64,000 bases of DNA from Setaria digitata (taxonomy: Eukaryota; Nematoda; Chromadorea; Rhabditida; Setariidae): positions 31,650 to 95,649 of the forward strand of contig RCAB01000238.1 in assembly GCA_003640385.1 (NCBI GenBank), in the 5' to 3' direction. The notes below the pieces were generated by a model. The model did no database searches, was not told where the DNA came from, and worked only from the letters and a program-made list of their open reading frames with translations. Every line of letters starts with the position of its first letter. Within the stretch, counting starts at the first letter, position 1. Both the position numbers and the translations under genes were made by a program. Positions 60,992 through 64,000 of the stretch are shown piece after piece.

Positions 60992-63747
60992 TCAGAATCC
61001 AACTTTTCCACAAGTTTTTATACAATCAACTAAGGATTGAAAATTATTCAGATTTCCACCACAACCAGTATACTCGAATGATACACATTGGTTCTGGAAT
61101 GCATAAAGATGATGGATTCTGATTGGCATATAAATATTATCAATTGAATAATTCATAAATACTAGACTTTCTTTGAAAATCCATACCGAAAAAAAACTTT
61201 TCTTTTTTTAAATAGTCGTTTCATTCTCCGTAATTAATATCATTGATAAAGAAGAATCTCACAGATTGACACATTTATGAACAATTATAACAAATTTAAG
61301 CGAACCTGTTGTCGATCGAAAGCATAACGTGTTTCACGTACGTTACATGCTCCACTATCAACGGATAACAAGCACAGTTGTTCTGAAACAAACATGCACT
61401 TTAAAGTACCACTGATCGAGTCTTACAGTAGATTTATTTATCTTGGGTTAATTATAATCATGAAAGGGACTGAAAGATCATACCATACCTTTCTGAGGAA
61501 AGGCGAAAGATTTATGATAAATTAGCTTTATAATGCCAAAGTTGGCAAGATGAAGACAATAAGGTGCTCTTTAACTAATTAGTAGCAAAAAATAAGAATT
61601 AAAATTAATTAGGAATGAAGCATTAGTATGCATACATCGATCATGCTTAATTATGCGTGAAAATTTACGCTGTGACTATGAGTGCAATGACATGCTAAAT
61701 TTATTACCAAAAAAAGAAAAAAAAAAAATTGTTATAAGGGAACAGGTAACATTTTTGATGATAAGTAGAGATTTTAATCGTATCATTGATAAGATAGCAG
61801 GAATTGGATGATGATGCATTAAATTCAGTTAAATTATACGAAATGGATCATTTAAACTAAACTGATGATGAGAAAGTAGTACGAACTAAAAGTGTAAAAC
61901 AAGCATACAGCAGGACCCGTTTATAGAGTGAAATATGAATGAAAAATATAACTGAAATCAAGATGTTTTAATTTGATTATTTTATAAATTAGATTTACAA
62001 ATTCATTTCAACTTCATTAAAACAAAATTCGTATCTATAAACCACCACAATCGAGGTGAACTTACGTCTGAACATAGTGATAATCAAGTAAATTTTCTTG
62101 ATTCGTTCCATAGAACAATTTTTTTTTTTTTTTTTGCAGCAAATATTAAAAAAACAAAACAAATTTTACTTAATGAAGATGAAAAATTAAATTAATTCAA
62201 ACAATTAAATGATAAAAATTTAAAATAAAATACACATTATACATTCATATAACAATTAGGCATTTTTAAATTACTTGAAAAAAAAAATGCCAGGAATATT
62301 CCATTCAACAAATGTTATCACAGGGTTTCAAAAAGTGATTCAAATTTTCACCATTTCCAAATGGCCTGGAATTCATACCAAAATGAATATTAACTCTGTA
62401 TATCTTCACTTTTTTCTCTTTTCTTAAGTATTATTCTCTTTCTTTTTTTTGTTCATTTTTTAAAGTAAGGGATATTATTAAAATCATGGCCTGACCTTAG
62501 CTTCTGACTAAGCATCGTCATCGGATAGCTGCCCAAACGAAGGGTCATTGCTTCAGTATTTGGCTCAATAGGTAGAAGCCATAAAACACCTGAAAAACTA
62601 ATTGAAAGTGAAGAATTTTACACAGTTGAAATCTAACACTTTCAATATGTCTTCTAATGCAGAAATGTAAGTTGAATTGGTCTATTTGATATTAATTGTA
62701 TATGAATTGTTTCTTTTTTTTTTTTTTTTTTATGAATTGATTTTATTTTTTATGGCATGAATTGTTTTTTTTTCCTTTTTAATAACTAACCTAAATTAGG
62801 ACAGCAAACAGGTGAAGATGCAATATGACTTGGTTTATGACAGATATAACCTTCTGGACATGCAGTATGAGTATCACAGTACATTATTTTTCCAGCTGTT
62901 ATAAGTGGTGTCCCCTTTGCACAGTAATATTTCAAACCTAAATTTCGATAATTAAAAAAAAAAAAAAAGAAATGAATCATTATTTAATCAACAAATTAAT
63001 CAGAAAAANGAAATGAATAATTATTTAATCAACAAATTTATCAGAAACAAATTGTACTTAATGCTAAACAATGNAGAAATGAATCATTATTTAATCAACA
63101 AATTAATCAGAAAAAAATTGTACTTAATGCTAAACAATGAGTGAATTCACAACTTCATGATACCACTTGGTTTTTCTCTTTCAAAAAAAAAAAAACTTAC
63201 CTGGGCAGGTTTTTTCACATTCGGTTTTTGACAGAAAGTTATTTTCATTTCCACCAAGTCCAGAATAATAAAACTTAAGACATCGATCTTTTGCTATATC
63301 ATAGTACCATCGTACTAAATGTGCACCACCAGTGCCCGATAGCAACTGTTGGGAACATAAATTTCCTGAAAAGCAAACTGTTAGAAGCACTGGACATCTC
63401 ATTTAAAAAATTAGTCTAGACATTAGCTTTTTAAATAGATTAGAAAGATTCATTAAAACATGAGCTGAAATTCAACTATTCTTCTCTAACAGCAACCTAT
63501 GTAAACCATGATAGCAGCGTTTAAAATTAATATAGTAAAATTTTTTTTTTTTTAAATAATTTCAGGTACTTTTGAAAAATTAAATCAATTAATCAAATAG
63601 GTAAACCTAGCCGCCTGCAACAAACAGTAGACCGTACATCATTACCAATATGACAGTAATATGATTCTGGACAAGATGCATTATTGCAGTGTACAAATCG
63701 ACGATCATCCAGACGTAACTCTTCAGCGCCCGAACAAATGTTTGATT
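60992..63747 (-). CDS. Multi-domain Kunitz plus lustrin/EB-type secreted protein, 3' part (5' end outside window)
   Basis: Exons (minus): 63607-63747, 63201-63365, 62791-62937, 62496-62589, 61306-61382, 60992-61093; the 5' part lies beyond 64000. Order: a lustrin/EB-like cysteine module ending HCNNASCPESYYCHIG...VCC; a Kunitz domain (LCSQQLLSGTGGAHL, RCLKFYYSGLGGNENNF, ECEKTC) lacking the second and fourth cysteines; a second lustrin/EB module (YCAKGTPLITAGKIMYC, ACPEGYICHKP, VCCPNLG); a cysteine-free linker; and a complete Kunitz domain (CLLSVDSGACNVR, QCVSFEYTGCGGNLNNF, DCIKTC) with a short tail and stop. The first three exons start and end in phase 1, the classic pattern for shuffled extracellular modules. 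Likely an extracellular-matrix or cuticle-associated inhibitor, as in nematode multi-Kunitz proteins. Joining the linker exon (phase 2 end) to the next exon (phase 1 start) needs either the 2-base microexon at 62066-62067 or a different donor. Confidence 0.85.
62066..62067 (-). other. Candidate 2-nucleotide microexon
   Basis: On the minus strand a good acceptor (tatgttcag) is followed by AC and then a perfect GTAAGT donor. Two bases are exactly what is needed to bring the phase-2 end at 62496 to the phase-1 start at 61382, giving Arg-Gln at the join. Alternative donors inside the previous exon (A/GTCAGA or C/GTTTGG) would also restore phase without it. Confidence 0.3.
63010..63140. repeat. 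Duplicated segment around single N bases
   Basis: Sequence around 62971-63008 (aatgaatcattatttaatca...) recurs after unresolved bases at 63009 and 63074. The copies overlap in content, including taatgctaaacaatg. It lies in an intron of the Kunitz/lustrin gene and looks like unresolved contig overlap. Confidence 0.75.
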
Positions 63748-63947
63748 CTACAAGTGATATTCTGATAATTGGGAGCAAAGAAAAATCAGGAAAGTTTGAA
63801 CAAATATAAGCTGGCTAGACTGAAAGTTTATTTTAAGAACTTAATGAACTGAAACTTCAAAGAAAGATTGTCATATATGGTTATAGATGTGTACTAATAC
63901 CCTTTAACGATTCACCAAAAATTCACCCACTAAAGACAGACCTTCTT

Positions 63948-64000
63948 CAAAGATTCACATTCTCAGAGTTTCGCATCCTCCAAAGATTCACATTCTCAGA
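63948..64000. repeat. Direct repeat at the right edge
   Basis: A 20-base unit (CAAAGATTCACATTCTCAGA) occurs at 63948-63967 and again at 63981-64000, a 33-base period that may continue past the window. Confidence 0.85.

Overview
The window looks like nuclear DNA of a parasitic nematode, most likely a spirurid or filarial worm. It is AT-rich, the genes are split by many introns with GT-AG borders, several genes have a strong splice acceptor just upstream of the ATG as expected for spliced-leader trans-splicing, and the best matches recalled for each protein are metazoan or nematode families. The genus cannot be fixed from the sequence alone. No Wolbachia segment, transposon, tRNA, rRNA or CRISPR array was recognised. 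Exon borders were derived by hand from splice signals, reading phase and family similarity; each main model closes to a multiple of three. Layout from left to right: a complete GALNT7/gly-7-type glycosyltransferase (+, 482-5160); a complete retinol-dehydrogenase-like SDR (+, 6578-9623); a small two-exon secreted protein of unknown family (-, 12133-12778); a long gene-poor stretch (about 12.8-25 kb) with two possible + strand exons and one unexplained ORF; an RNF207-type RING/B-box protein (-, 25430-30691); a TMED10/p24-delta cargo receptor (-, 32332-33760) head to head with a YIPF4-type Golgi membrane protein (+, 34159-36218); a secreted single-Kunitz protein (+, 38200-39303); an unrecognised modular acidic coiled-coil protein of about 860 residues (-, 40709-49874); an 11 kb gene-poor stretch; and the 3' part of a multi-domain Kunitz plus lustrin/EB-type secreted protein (-, 60992-63747) running off the right end. 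Two themes recur. The first is the early secretory pathway: TMED10 and YIPF4 share a 398 bp divergent promoter, and the GALNT is a Golgi enzyme. The second is secreted cysteine-rich protease-inhibitor modules: the Kunitz genes at 38 kb and 61-64 kb share a second cysteine module. The most unusual points are a 391 bp pure A tract inside an intron, duplicated sequence around single-N assembly joins, a probable GC-AG intron in the RNF207-like gene, a possible 2-nucleotide microexon in the Kunitz/lustrin gene, a Kunitz domain lacking both cysteines of one disulfide, a dense TGATAA cluster upstream of the single-Kunitz gene, and two genes that could not be assigned to any family. No wholly new biological system could be demonstrated.
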